Part shown: positions 23,002 to 34,523 of the stretch, one piece after another
Layout: each line of letters starts with the position of its first letter
How positions within the stretch are numbered: the first letter of the stretch is position 1
Assembly: GCA_030762895.1 (NCBI GenBank)
Contig: CM061067.1
Coordinates: forward strand, 50,307,667-50,371,666
From: Sophora flavescens
Taxonomy: Eukaryota > Streptophyta > Magnoliopsida > Fabales > Fabaceae
Direction: 5' to 3'
Length of the DNA: 64,000 nt
Program-made: the position numbers and the translations under genes
The notes under the pieces: model-generated
What the model was told of the DNA's origin: nothing
Databases searched by the model: none
The model's input: only the letters and a program-made list of their open reading frames with translations

Positions 23002-23493
23002 ATAGAATTAAGAACTGCAGGTGCAGGCTGCATGAGTGTATAACCATGTTGATGAACATAAGGATTTGGTGGCATTACAAACTCAGGCTGAAGGGGTGTG
23101 TATGGTTCCGACCTAAAACAAAATAAACAAACACGCTTGATACTTTATGCTGATTTATAATTTCGACAAAAAAAAAGAGAGATGAAATATCAGTATACCC
23201 AGGAAACATTGGATTGACAGACAACATAGAATTTTGAGATTGTAAATCGAAAATCTTCTGCATTCCAGAGGGACGGTCAACTTGATGCAACTGAGTATTG
23301 AACGGCTGGGGTGGCCTGGATAAAAAATAAATAGTTCAAGGATTTAATTAATTTGTTAATTAACTTTTAATCGATTAATTGCTAACATAATACAATATTA
23401 CAATACTAGCAAGCATACGAATCAGACTGCATGTAGCTGGGGTTGTATTGTGACTCATGGACATTAGGTGCAGAGAATTGGTTGTGTTCGGCA
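23002..23493 (-). pseudogene. host gene exons 3, 4 and 5
   Basis: Exon 3 23493-23419, exon 4 23315-23199, exon 5 23112-23002. Lengths 75, 117 and 111 bases. Each begins after a TAG or CAG acceptor and ends at a GTAT or GTAC donor. All are open in one phase-consistent frame, encoding for example NQFSAPNVHESQYNPSYM, GMQKIFDLQSQNSM and EFVMPPNPYVHQHGY. The exon 5 donor joins to the 7-base stub of exon 6 (22868-22862) on the far side of the copia F insertion. Confidence 0.7.
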
Positions 23494-23555
23494 CTACAGT
23501 TCAAAATTCATAATCAAATGAGCATCATTATGAACATAAGGAACATTATTGAACT

Positions 23556-23747
23556 TGTAAGTGAAAGAGAGAATGAGAGAGAATTCCATCAATGAATCAT
23601 TCATTCTATCTGTAAAAATGTACAAGTCTGACCTATCATCTAACTAAACAAAGCTATATATCTGTTTAAATTAAGACTAACTAATCTAACAACCAATTAA
23701 CAACTAACAGGGATTAACTAACTTAAAACTAACTCCTAACCGTAATA
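23556..23747 (-). repeat. 3' LTR of copia E
   Basis: On the minus strand it follows the polypurine tract CTTGAGGGGGAG and ends CACTTACA, about 192 bases. It begins TATTACGG instead of the usual TG. It lies in an intron of the host gene. Confidence 0.65.
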
Positions 23748-26497
23748 CTCCCCCTCAAGTTTGGAGCATAGATGTCTAATGCTCCTAACTCGGAAATCAG
23801 AACAAAAAACTTGCAGTGTGGGAGTGCTTTAGTGAAGACATCAGCTAACTGCTGTTGAGTTGGGAGATAAATTAAGTTCAGAAAACCAGAATTGACATAT
23901 TGTCTGATGAAGTGGCAATCAATGTCTATGTGTTTCGATCTCTCATTGGAGGTGGGATTGGCAGCAAGATGGATTGATGACTTATTATCACACATAACCA
24001 TGATAAAAGAAACATCAATCTGAAACGCTCTAAGAAGTTGCTGCAGCCAAAGAAGTTCACTGGTGAGGCATGCCAATGCTCTATATTCTGCTTCTGCAGA
24101 AGATCGTGCAACTGTAGGTTTTTTTTTATTTCCAAGAAATCAGAGAAGATCCCAGATAGACACAGAAACCTGTGGTTGATCTTCTAGTAACACTGCAGTT
24201 GCCCCAATCAGAATCAACATATGCAGAGACCTTGGTGTTTGACTGAGAAGGGTAGAAAATTCCTTGGCCTGGTGCAGTTTTCAGGTACTGCAGAATATGA
24301 TGTAAGGCCTTGAGATGAGGTGTCCGAGGCTTGGACATGAACTGGCTCAGTTTGTTGACTGAGAAGATGATGTCAGGCCTTGAAATAGTTAGGTACATGA
24401 GTCTGCCAAGGAGTCTTCTATACAAGGATGGGTCAGGAAGAAGATCACCATCTCTGTCATTAAGCTGCAGGTTTGCTTCCATAGGAATTTTAGCAGGTTT
24501 TGATTCACTGAATCCAGTGTCTTCAAGCAGTTCCAGAGTGTATTTTCTCTGACTCAAGTGAATTCCCTTTGATGATTTGGCAATTTCCAAGCCCAAAAAA
24601 TACTTTAAATTACCAAGAACTTTCAGTTTAAACTGAGATTGTAAGTCTGTGATGATGCAGTCAACAAGAGACTTACTTGGGCTGGCAATGATGATATCAT
24701 CCACATAAACAAGGAGGATGATGAGGGAGTCATTGGATCCTTTGTGAAACAGTGAATAGTCAGCAGTGGACTGGTGGAAACCAAGATGGGTGAGTGCTGC
24801 AGAAAATTTCTGGAACCATTGCCTTGAGGCTTGCTTCAAGCCATAAAGAGACTTATGCAATTTGCATACTGAACTGACTCCTTGTTTTGGATATCCTTGA
24901 GGTAAATCCATGTATACTTCTTCAAAAAGATCACCATTCAAGAAGGCATTGTTGATGTCTAATTGAGCCAAGTGCCAATGCTTTTGGGCTGCCACAGCAA
25001 GCAAGACTCTAACTGTGGTTAACTTAGCCACTGGAGAGAAGGTTTCCAAAAAATAGATTCCCATCTACTGTGTGAAACCTTTAGCAACTAATCGGGCCTT
25101 GTGTCTTTCCACTGAGCCATCTGACTTGAATTTCGTCTTGTAGATCCATCTACAACCAATGGTTTGCTTTCCTGGAGGTAGAGGAACCACAGACCATGTT
25201 TTATTGGTTTCTAGAGCCTCTATTTCAGCTGCCATTGCTGCTCTCCATTGAGGAAATTTCATTGCCTGATGATAAAACTGTGGTTCATAGTGAGAGTCAA
25301 CATTGGAAATGAATGTATGATATGGTTGGGAAAGATTTGTGTAGGTAATGTGTTTTGTTAAAGGATATTTGGTATGGTGAACATAATCCTGTAAATACTA
25401 GGGTGGATTATGAGTACGAGTAGACCTTCTGGGTTGCCTTGATGCAGGATCTAGAGGGTCAGGTTCAGGTGCAAGGCTGTCTTGAACAGGATCAGGAGAA
25501 TTTGGTGCAGTTTCAGGAGAATTTGGTGCAGTTTCAGGAATGTTTGGTTCATGTTCATGAGTTGTTTCAGGGGTAAGATCAAGACTTGGTGTCTCTGGGG
25601 CATGATGTAATTCAGGTATGATAGGTAAGGGATTTGGCACAATGTCTTTAACAGGAACAGGGAGAACAGTGGACTGAAAAGGGTCAGGAGCAGAGTGTGG
25701 CTGTTCTGTTTCAAAAGGAAACTTGTCTTCAAAGAAGGTGACATCTTTGGAAACCACAAACTTTCTGGTGGTCAGATCATAAACTCTGTAACCTTTGTAG
25801 CCAGGAGGATATCCCATGAAAACAGCAGGGAATGTTCTTGGTGAGAACTTGTTTCTCTGTGAAACTGGAACAACAGCAAAACACAAGCAGCCAAAAACTA
25901 TGAATGATGCATAACTTGGTATTTTGTTGTACAACAACTCATAAGGAGAGCAATTCTTTAGTGAGGGTGAAGGAACTCTGTTTATCAGGAAGGTGGCAGC
26001 ATTGACACACTCCCCCCAAAAGGTGACAGGAACCTTGGATTGAAACAGCAGTGCTCTTGAAACATTCAGTAGGTGTTGATGCTTCCTTTCAACCACAGCA
26101 TTCTGCTCGGGTCTGTAAGGACAGCTGAATTGATGCACAGTGCCATGTTCTTGAAGAAAATCAGTCATCTGAAGCTCCTTGGCATTGTCAGATCGAAGCT
26201 GTTTAATAGTCCAGCCAAAATTAACTTGACATAGCTAAAATTTTTTTTAATCAACACAGGTGCCTCAGATTTATGTTGTAATAGGTACAACCAGGTAAAC
26301 CTAGTACAATCATCAACTGTAGTTAGAAAAAACCTCTTGCCATCATAATTAGGTTGATGATAAGGGCCCCATATGTCTACATGAACAAGATCAAAAGGAT
26401 TCTCAGAGTAATTGTTGTTTGAAATGAATGACAAACGCCTAAATTTGGACAAAGGACATATCAAGCATTTATTGCATGAAGTGAATTGCAATTGCAA
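23729..26497 (-). pseudogene. pol: copia E integrase, RT and RNase H
   Basis: Read on the minus strand. Zinc-binding remnant CNKCLICPLSKFRR, then integrase D (LVHVDIWGPY), D (RSDNAKEL) and E (NAVVERKH). A frameshift lies in an A8 run near 26240. The linker before RT contains a tandem PETAPNS unit. RT shows FPQWRAAMAAEIEAL and YVDDIIIASPS with an intact YVDD; a stop near 25064 separates them. A frameshift after SLISWK (about 24126) precedes RNase H. RNase H has CDNKSSIHLAANP, RSKHIDIDCHFIRQ and QLADVFTKALP. Defective. Confidence 0.9.
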
Positions 26498-26602
26498 ATC
26501 AAGTTTATTACAGAAAAGTTTTAAGACTTTTTCAGATACATGACCTAAACGTGCATGCCAAAGAATACAATCAGATGTTGAACTTGACCTATGTGTAACA
26601 TT

Positions 26603-27867
26603 CTATATTTGTGAACCAGACTGGGATTTATTTCCTAACTGTGTATTGCTATCAGAATGAGAATGAAGAACATATAGGCCTTGAGAGAGATCACCCCTGC
26701 CAATTGTCTTCTCGTGTAATGTGTCCTGAATGACAAAAGAAGATTTTGTAAAAGAGACATTAAAAGGAATATGGGAAAGTAAACTACTGATAGAGAGTAG
26801 ATTAACATGAAAGGAGGGTATGAACAAAACATCATGTATGATTAACTGAGAATTGAGTTGTACTGAACCAATTCCTACAACTTCAACCAAGGACTTATTT
26901 GGTAAAGTGACAAACCTATTATGTAATTCTTGAAAGTTAAGAAAAACATGCTTATGACAGGTTATATGGGAAGTAGCCCTAGAGTCAAGAATCCAACAAT
27001 TGGAATTCTTGAATGGAGATTTTAGGATTGACAAGGTGATACCCACAGACGACTCATCTACAAAAGAATCAGGTTGATCTTGGACAGTAGTCAAAGGGAC
27101 TCTTGCTAGTTGAGCTTGTAATTGAGCAAGAAGGTGTTGACACTGCTGAGGTGACCAGTTTGTATCTTCAGTGCCATCAGTGATTGCTAAAACTTGATTC
27201 ACAGAAGCAGAGGTTGAATGCCTCTTGTGACCAGGAGGGTAACCATGCAACTTGAAGCATTTGTCTTTGGTATGCCCTGTTATGCCACAGTGAGTGCAAA
27301 TTGACCTATCCTTCTTCTGATTCTTGTTCTTGGTCGACCAACAAACATATCTTGCTTGATGGATCGGGACAATTTGAAGTCCAACTTCTCTTTGGGTCTC
27401 ATCTTGAAGAAGTACTGAAAAAACTTGAGAAATTGGGGGAATAGGGTTCATCATTAAAATTTGGCCTCTTGCATGCGAGAAAGACTCATTGAGTCCCATC
27501 AAGAAATTCATAACAAACTCATCCTGAAGGAAATAAATCAAGGGTTGAACACCTCCACAATTACAATTATGAACAGGTCGATACTCACCAAGTTCTTCCC
27601 ACAGTGACTTGAAACGAGTGAAATAGGCACTGATGGAGCTAGAATCCTGAGTACAATGAAGTAAAGCCCTTTTCAATTGAAAAATCCTAGGTCCATTTTT
27701 CTGCTTGAAGCGATCTTCAAGATCTTTCCAAATTGCCGAAGAAGAGGTGCCATAGATCACACTGGTGCTGATTTCTTTGATGATCGAGTTTAAGAGCCAA
27801 GACGCAACAATGCTATCATTGCGTTTCCACAGCCAAAAATTCGGATCATTGGGAAGGGAGAATATGA
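26603..27867 (-). pseudogene. gag: copia E Gag and protease, 5' truncated
   Basis: Copia Gag (IWKDLEDRFKQKNGPRIFQL), a CCHC knuckle CTHCGITGHTKDKC, and the protease site reads WILDSRATSHI, where the family has DSG; the Gly is Arg. The open frame extends upstream to about 27867 (FWLWKRNDSIVASWLLNS) and is then cut off by the LINE-bearing segment, so the N-terminus and the 5' LTR are missing. Confidence 0.88.
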
Positions 27868-28040
27868 CTGTAAATTGACATAAATTTTATTTTTAAATAT
27901 GCAAATATAACAAATGTTTTATAGGCCAGTCTTCTATCTCGACGTTTGTAATTTATCTTTAATTGAACCATAAAAATAATAGTCTTATCATAAATTCTTT
28001 AGAACACTCCATTAAATAACCTTAACCTCTTCAATCTGAA

Positions 28041-28887
28041 CTTATTAGGCAAGTGGAGATTGAGACTTCTAGTTGAGAGAGGAGCTTGCTGGGAATATTT
28101 GATAAGGTTCAGATACGGTGGTCTTGGAACTGTTGTTGATTCTAGTAGGTGGTCAACTAGAAATTCTTCATAGTGGCGGAGAGATCTGTTAGGGATTGAA
28201 CTTGGACTTCCATCTAATCCGCAATGGTTTTCAAAAGAGATTAGATGGAAGGTTGGGAATGGTAGAGTTACATCATTTTGGCATGAAAATTGGTTCGGGA
28301 GCTCTCCTCTAAAAGAGGAGTTCCCTCGTCTTTTCTCATTGTCGGAATAAAGTAATGCTGTGATAGCTGACATGGGTTGGTGGGATGGTGATATGCGGAG
28401 GTGGGATTGGAAATGGCGAAGGCATTTCTTTGCATGGGAAGAGGAACTATTTCAACTTTTTAGTGATACAATGGTGGGTGCACACCTTAGCAGAGAGGTG
28501 GATGATATCTGGGTTTGGATGGCGGATAGTTCTAATAACTATTTGGTTAAATCAGCTTATGGTTTGTTACAGGAACAACAACTACCTCTACTATCTAACC
28601 CTTCCTTGGCACAGATTTTCAAAAACTTTTGGAAATGCAATGTTCCTTCTAAAGTGTTAGATTTTTCTTGGCAGCTTTTGCTTGATAGATTGTCAACTAA
28701 ATCAAATCTTGCTCTTAGATCGGTTATTACAGGTGACAACCAAACTGTTTGTGTTCTTTGTGGAATCCAAGAGGAATCGGCAAAACACCTTTTCATTGAT
28801 TGCCCCTTCACGGGTCAAGTGTGGTTACAGATCTATAGTTGGATTGGCTCTCATGTTAGTATGCCTGGTGATATGGCTCAACATTAA
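28041..28887 (+). pseudogene. LINE C-terminal domain (zf-RVT), copy 1
   Basis: Encodes the region after the reverse transcriptase: WRLRLLVERGACWEYLIRF, then NPQWFSKEIRWKVGNG, FWHENWFG, and the zf-RVT domain (VKSAYGLL, FWKCNVPSKVL, CVLCGIQEESAKHLFIDCPF). Stops at 28171-28173 (TAG) and 28348-28350 (TAA). From 28351 it is open to 28887. The second stop falls at the same codon as a stop in copy 2. Confidence 0.85.
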
Positions 28888-29893
28888 ATCACTCACAGAG
28901 ATCTTTTTAGAGTCAAAAAAGAGAGAAAATGTTGGCAAATAATTTGGCATGCAACGGTGTGGTCGGTATAGCTACTCAAAAATGAAGTCATCTTTAATAG
29001 TGGAAAGGTGGAATTATTGGTAACAATCGACTTGGTCAAATCGCAGTCCTGGTTCTGGTTCTTGGCAGCTAACATGTCTAGAGGTTATAACTTGTCGGAT
29101 TGGCACCTTTGCCCTCTTGGATGTATGTCTTAACTTGGAGAGTTGAAAGTCTGCTCAGAATTTAGTGACTAAAGTCTGGCCTATGGTTTTTTTGTCTTGG
29201 TGTTCTTTGGCCCTTACCTACTAAGTAACTGTCTATTTTGATCTCACTGTGTTGTTCTACTGTGAGTTGGTGAGCCTATGTGTGCTTGAGTGGCAAACGG
29301 TGAGGGAGTGAGTTTTGAGCCTCTTAAAAAATGGTTTTTGTGAGGAGTGATCAGCAACACAAATTGCAGAGAGAGAGAGAGAGGTTCTTTGGTGAGATGG
29401 GAGGAAAGAGTATATATTTTTTAGGCTACTGTTAAAGGCGCCAACTAACCTTTTTTATAGCAAAAGTTTGTTTTTGTCCATTTGCAGGTTATCTGGGAGT
29501 ATATCTTTTGGGTGGACTTTGAAGGAAGGTGGTTGAAGCAATCATAGTTGGCTGTTATCTTGATGCCGGAATAACCTATATGGCTACTGCATTATGGCAT
29601 ACAGGTGGTCTTTTTGAGGCATTCAAATAGGATTTTTTGATTGGATTGGTTTAGATGGATATTATTTGGGAGATTGGGCTGGTTAATGTAATTCGATGAC
29701 TATGTGTGCTACGCTGGGTGATTGTTTAGTTATTTTTGAGCGGATAAGTTAGTTTTTTCAATCATAATTGTATAGTTTTGATTTTGGTTCAACTTCTAGC
29801 TTTTTCATTATGTAATTTGATTTCTATGGTCCTTTTGTATATGGGTTTTGGGTACCCTTGTACTCAATTAATACTACTTTAGCTTATCAAAAA
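28888..29893 (+). other. LINE 3' region, copy 1
   Basis: Degenerate coding end, then 3' untranslated sequence with a short (GA)n run near 29370-29385 and a terminal A-run. No other gene seen. Confidence 0.6.
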
Positions 29894-30363
29894 ACAAACT
29901 ATAAGAACTTTTTAAATATTAATTTATTATTAATATATGAGTATTACTAACAAGTGTGCCCCAAGGGCATTATTTAAAAATTTCAAACAAGATAACTATT
30001 CATTGAAAAATTAAATATATTTCTTTCAATGTATTGAATACGCAATTTTTCATAAAAAAAAAATTTAGACTTCTTAAACAATACCCTTAGGATACTCGTA
30101 AGCATTTGCCTTAATATATATCATATAATATTACACATTTATTAATATTAAATACATGGGTTATAATAATCAATGCATAACTGCAAATTAGTCAGTAAAA
30201 CTGCATATTATAAAGTTTGTAAAGAAATGGACAAAATTTTGGGTCTCACATATAGAGAGGAGTCCATTCACCCAGAATTTAATCTATTGGGGTTACGGAG
30301 TGGGGCTGACCTCTTTTCTGAAACGAATAAGGGTATAATTAATGATGAGTAAAAGTCATATAC
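29894..30363. other. AT-rich host intron sequence
   Basis: No coding or repeat structure recognised; lies between exons 2 and 3 of the minus-strand host gene. Confidence 0.4.
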
Positions 30364-30786
30364 CACCATGAACTTCATGATGTACGAGGATTGTTGATAT
30401 GGTTTTGAGGAGGGAATAACGCACATCCTTGGTTGGTAATAAATTGCGCACTTGAACTTCCCGTTCCAATCCCCGTGCTTACCTCTACCTGCTTGTAAAT
30501 TGACAAAATACAAAGATTTATTATTTTGTCAAAAATAAAACAAAGATTTATTGTAAAAATCAAATACAATGCATTGAAGGGACACTTGTTATAACTTTTA
30601 ATTACAAGTCAAGTGGCATAAATTTATCATGCATAATTAATTTACCACAGATGATGAAGGATGCCCTGGTTGTGGTGCATTCAGTAATGGAGCTCAAGAG
30701 TATGTCCATGACTGGGACAACGGATTAGGACAATCTACAAGAGTGGGAGGCGCAGCATTTTCAGTAGCTAAAAATCCCATCAAGTT
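30364..30786 (-). pseudogene. host gene exons 1 and 2 (first visible)
   Basis: Exon 30786-30646 (141 bases, after TTCAG) encodes NLMGFLATENAAPPTL... and APQPGHPSSSV, with a TGA at codon 31. Exon 30488-30364 (125 bases, after AAGCAG) encodes VEVSTGIGTGSSSAQF and ALFPPQNHINNPRTS, then TGA. Both stops could derive from CGA by methyl-C deamination. The exon 2 donor, in phase 2, fits the exon 3 acceptor 6.9 kb away at 23493. If the TGAs are authentic the gene is dead. Confidence 0.55.
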
Positions 30787-30866
30787 CTGAACTTGAACAA
30801 TTATATATAGAAATAGACAAATAAATCACTACCCCAAAAATGTAACCACCTACAGCTGGTCATAGA

Positions 30867-31349
30867 CTAATGGTACCTATTGGGAAGATCAGGGTCAATC
30901 CCACTCCCCGCCGATGAGTCAGATGAAAACACAGCAACACCCTCATCAGGTGAATTGTCATCATCGTCCAAAGGTATGTACTCAGGTGCATCCTCTACGT
31001 ACTCCTCTAGATCCTCCTTGGGATCAATAACCATCTCCTCTGGGTCCACCACAATCTCCTCTGGAGCTGGCTCAGGTGCTGCCTCAGCTAAGGGCTGAGC
31101 CTCAAGATGTCCATGAATGACCAGATACAGTACAAGTAGCCACAAAGGAGGTAGAGATACCTCAATCGTCTCCATAGACCTATGCTCCCTCTGAGACCCC
31201 GTCTCCATCATGCCCTCTATAGTGTGTACGTGCCCGGTATAACGAACGACATGGGTTCCCGGGTGGATCACCCATGCGTTTACGTTATCTGCATCCTCAA
31301 AATGGAGGCTTCGAACCCCCGTATGTGCCAACTGCATTGCCGGATCCAT
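30867..31349 (-). CDS. LTR-internal acidic ORF, 160 codons
   Basis: Starts with an ATG directly after an acceptor-like GAGTTTAG. N-terminal part MDPAMQLAHTGVRSLHFEDA, then a hydrophobic stretch LPPLWLLVLYLVIHGH at residues 67-82, then a strongly acidic, Pro-rich tail (PEPAPEEIVVDPEEM, DAPEYIPLDDDDNSPDEG). No known domain recognised. It lies wholly inside the solo LTR, where retroelement proteins are not usually encoded. The ATG context and the sequence just after its stop align with the short ORFs in family A LTRs. Could be a captured host fragment or an accessory protein. Confidence 0.5.
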   Translation of the reverse strand: MDPAMQLAHTGVRSLHFEDADNVNAWVIHPGTHVVRYTGHVHTIEGMMETGSQREHRSMETIEVSLPPLWLLVLYLVIHGHLEAQPLAEAAPEPAPEEIVVDPEEMVIDPKEDLEEYVEDAPEYIPLDDDDNSPDEGVAVFSSDSSAGSGIDPDLPNRYH

Positions 31350-33800
31350 CTAAACTCAGATAATTACAATACCCATACAAAAAGAAGAACAACAATAAAA
31401 CATGCAAGGGTGAGTACCAATATATGGATTTTAAAACGATAACCACATGTACGACTCTCAATTACCACTTAACATGTATATTCACATATAAATAATATAT
31501 ATTTATCAATGGGTTTCATACCCGACAGTCGTAACCGTTTTAAAAACCATGACACTTCAATATTCCACAACTAACTTTGAGACCTAATCTCCGGAGCTCC
31601 AACCAACAAGTGAATGAGCTGATCAGGCTCTAGTCGCCAATAAAGGCAGAATCAATGCCTGATATGGTAAAGTTCTATTGACCATTCCACAGTCCAACTC
31701 AAGGCAAAGTGGTGACTACATATAGCACATGGTCTACGTGGTCGTATATCCATCAAGGCACAGTGACGCAAATTGGATGAATACTTGCCATCAAGCATTC
31801 AAGTCCTATGCAAAGGCACGTCCACCCTGTAATGCATGTAAAACATTTTGTCCTTGTTGTTTTCTTTGTGATAAATCTTTAGGTGTCGGAGCTAAAAGTA
31901 TCACGACTAAATCACCAATTTAAACTTTCAAGTTTAATACCTCATTCCAAAATAACTGACTCCAAGTCAAAAGGTGTGCAAATCACGAAATCCAGATCGA
32001 TGCACCAGTCTTGGACGCGTAGATTTTAGTGCACAAAACCAAATATACGGTTTATGGGACATTATAGTCCATAATTTCCTCTTCGGACCCCAGGACCATA
32101 TCTTAGAACTCTAGACCCGACGTCTCGGTTGCTAGGTTCGTTTAAACCATTTTCGTTCTATGAAAAACAAAACAAAATCAAAGTTTCCTCAACCTATCCA
32201 AGTTGATGGAAATAACTCTAGGTTTATTGAAAATCCTTTTACGTTGGAAATTCGTTTTGTAAACTTAACAAAATTCCTTAAAATTTATTTTTGTTCAAAA
32301 ATCAATAATTTGAACTGTAAAACCTTATTTGAGACAAATTCTCAATAATACCCTCTTTAAAAACACTTTGGTAAATATTGACGAAATTGTCCGTCGTTTG
32401 CTGTTTCAAGACGCATTTAGGTAAAAACAGGACTCTTTGTCGTAAATTAATTTTTCCAACAATGTAATAAAATTATTTTCAAAACTTTTTCGATTAAAAT
32501 ATTATTTTCTAATATTTATAAATTACTCAGGTGAAAATTAGAAATGCTAAAATATTTTCACGGTTACGTCCTCACTATGGCTCATAAAACGCTCTTTCAC
32601 TGTTAAATGATTAAAATAATATCATTTTTCACTTTTTCCCATTTTTCATTAAATAAATAACTAAGTAATATTATATTACTATTTCCATTGAATTAAACTC
32701 ATTAATTCATAAAAAAGCTTTTAACTGCTTTTAACTTTTAGTTAATTGAGCTCTGACCACTGGCAGGCTTTCAAACTCACAATCCACATCAACAATTATT
32801 TCATATCAATAATATGACACTTAGAAATTTAAAACATATCACCAAATACAACAAATAATTAAATGAAGTTAAATTAAATAGTTAACAGCAGATAATCAAT
32901 AAGCACATAATGCTAACTACAAAATAAATACTTACACGCCATAATTAAGAAACACAATAACAATTACACATGGCTAACGGAAAAATCCCTCAGGCTTTCT
33001 CCTTACCTCAAAAACACAGTTTCTTCAGTGAATAATTTCTGACAAGTCCTGCAATGTCGGTAACGTGCGTAAACGGTAATCTAACTTTATCCTTCATTAA
33101 ACACAACAACTAATCAACAATCAAACAACTTAATCAAACCTATATTACTACATGTACGTTTCGGCCTAGGGCTGTCCTTAGGGTTAGCAATCTCTAAAAA
33201 TTCTAAACTTTTGGATTAATCACTTCGAATTACTCAAAACCCTAAATCAATGGTTATTGAACAAAGATTGAATTTAAATCTTCCAATCCCTCATAAAATG
33301 AATTTCGGCCATGATCAATAAAATGGCTTAGAGACCTTCATTTGGTTCATACAATATAGATTCAATACCTATTCAACTAATAAGATTGAATCTTGACAAA
33401 CTAGTTAGGAAAAATTGGAACAAAACCCTAGTTTTCTAGAGTATAGGTTCGGCCTCTTTAGGTTTTAAGGGTTCTAAAATTTTGTTTGATTCAAGCTTCT
33501 AGATATAGAATATAGAGGTAATAATAGGATTATAGAAATTGGTTTCATGTCAAATGGACTTTCCTATGATTTTCTATGAATTTTTGAGTCTAGAAACCCT
33601 AAAATGCATCATATTGAAAAAGACTTCAAAATGAAAAATTCAATGAAGAACATGATGCTAAATAAGGATGATGAGAATGGTTTACCTCTTGGAATCACGA
33701 AAATGGCAAGAAATCTAACACTTCCTTCACAAAATGAGCCTAAGTAACTTGGAGTTTTAATGGAGAAAAAGAGCAAACTCTTGGAGAAGATGAAGTGCTC

Positions 33801-33808
33801 CTTAAATA
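33801..33808 (-). promoter_or_regulatory. TATA-like box of solo LTR
   Basis: TATTTAAG on the minus strand, at the position of TATAAAAG in family A, about 115 bases before the donor-like CCAAGAGGTAAAC. Confidence 0.45.
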
Positions 33809-34390
33809 GGTGTGAATTTGGGCCTCTTGGCAGCCTTGAGGACGTGGGTTTCAAGGGCAAAAGGGTCAATATGCCAAAAATCCAAGGACAAAGGTGTAAT
33901 CTTGCTTTAGGTTAATTTGTAATTAAAATCAACCATAAGGCATAATGGTCATTTCCCCTAAAAAGTAATCATGACAATGAGGAGTCATCCCATGACTCAC
34001 CCCTTGTGACTCATCATGATTTGACATCCTATTTATCCGTTAGCAGGTCCCGCAAATCTCGTTTCCAGCTCCATCGTTTACCCGATTTCGTATAATACCT
34101 GCAGAATATATATTATTTCACTTTTTAAGTGAAAAATTTTAAAATAGCCAGAGAAGTTGTACACTTCATAAAAACCTTAAGTGTTTCATTCACGAGTCAA
34201 AATTAGGTCATTTGAGCAGTAAAATTCTTACTGTCATTAAATCGCAGATCGGGTTTCGCCTGAATATAAAAACAGTAAACAGTAAAAAAAAACCGGGTGT
34301 TACAATTATTGCCCCTTGGCTGGGATTTTCCTTTGTTATACATGGAATGAGTGCTCCTAGTACTCCTTTTAATATAACTTTTTGATTCAT

Positions 34391-34393
<3 letters not shown>

Positions 34394-34447
<54 letters not shown>
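34394..34447. repeat. (AT)n microsatellite
   Basis: Uninterrupted AT dinucleotides, about 54 bases. The rest of 34305-34523 shows no gene. Confidence 0.95.
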
Positions 34448-34449
<2 letters not shown>

Positions 34450-34523
34450 AAACACAAGCACCCATACTTGCTCCCCAAATTCATCATTGAGCAAAATTAC
34501 ACATATCGATTGACTAAATTTGA

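Larger units (their letters stand above)
27868..29893 (+). mobile_element. LINE (L1-type) fragment, copy 1, with foreign leader
   Basis: Bases 27868-28040 are an AT-rich leader with no LINE homology that I can see. From about 28041 the sequence is the C-terminal part of a LINE polyprotein and its 3' region, ending TTAGCTTATCAAAAAA, a typical plant L1 tail. A second copy at 34524-41459 starts at the same place with the same leader. Confidence 0.85.
16680..30786 (-). pseudogene. unidentified multi-exon host gene, broken by transposons
   Basis: Seven exons can be read on the minus strand: 30646-30786, 30364-30488, 23419-23493, 23199-23315, 23002-23112, 22862-22868 joined to 16885-16967, and 16680-16781. 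All introns are GT-AG. The phases fit at every junction and, apart from the first, every intron is phase 2. The product is rich in Pro, Asn, Gln, Tyr and Met, with no catalytic motif visible; short blocks include TSNPFGSGFSVPP and NPYVHQHGYT. I do not recognise the family; a low-complexity C-terminal region of a regulatory protein is one guess. Two in-frame TGA codons occur in the first two exons, and a copia element sits inside the sixth. Neither the gene's start nor its end is visible. Probably a dead gene. Confidence 0.65.
30841..34304 (-). mobile_element. solo LTR related to family A
   Basis: On the minus strand it starts TGTAACACCCGG (34304) and ends GGTGGTTACA (30841), 3464 bases. Homology to family A includes ACGTAACCGTG, the CCAAGAGGTAAACC donor-like site, the TATA-like box and the segment before the LTR-internal ORF. 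No gag or primer site is attached and no clear 5-base target duplication was found (AAAAA against ATTAT), so it is a solo LTR or an eroded remnant. Relative to family A it lacks about 280 bases between the ORF and its end. Confidence 0.8.

Noticed and set aside
30836..34309. Target duplication for the minus solo LTR
   Set aside because: Flanking 5-mers AAAAA and ATTAT do not match; no duplication claimed.
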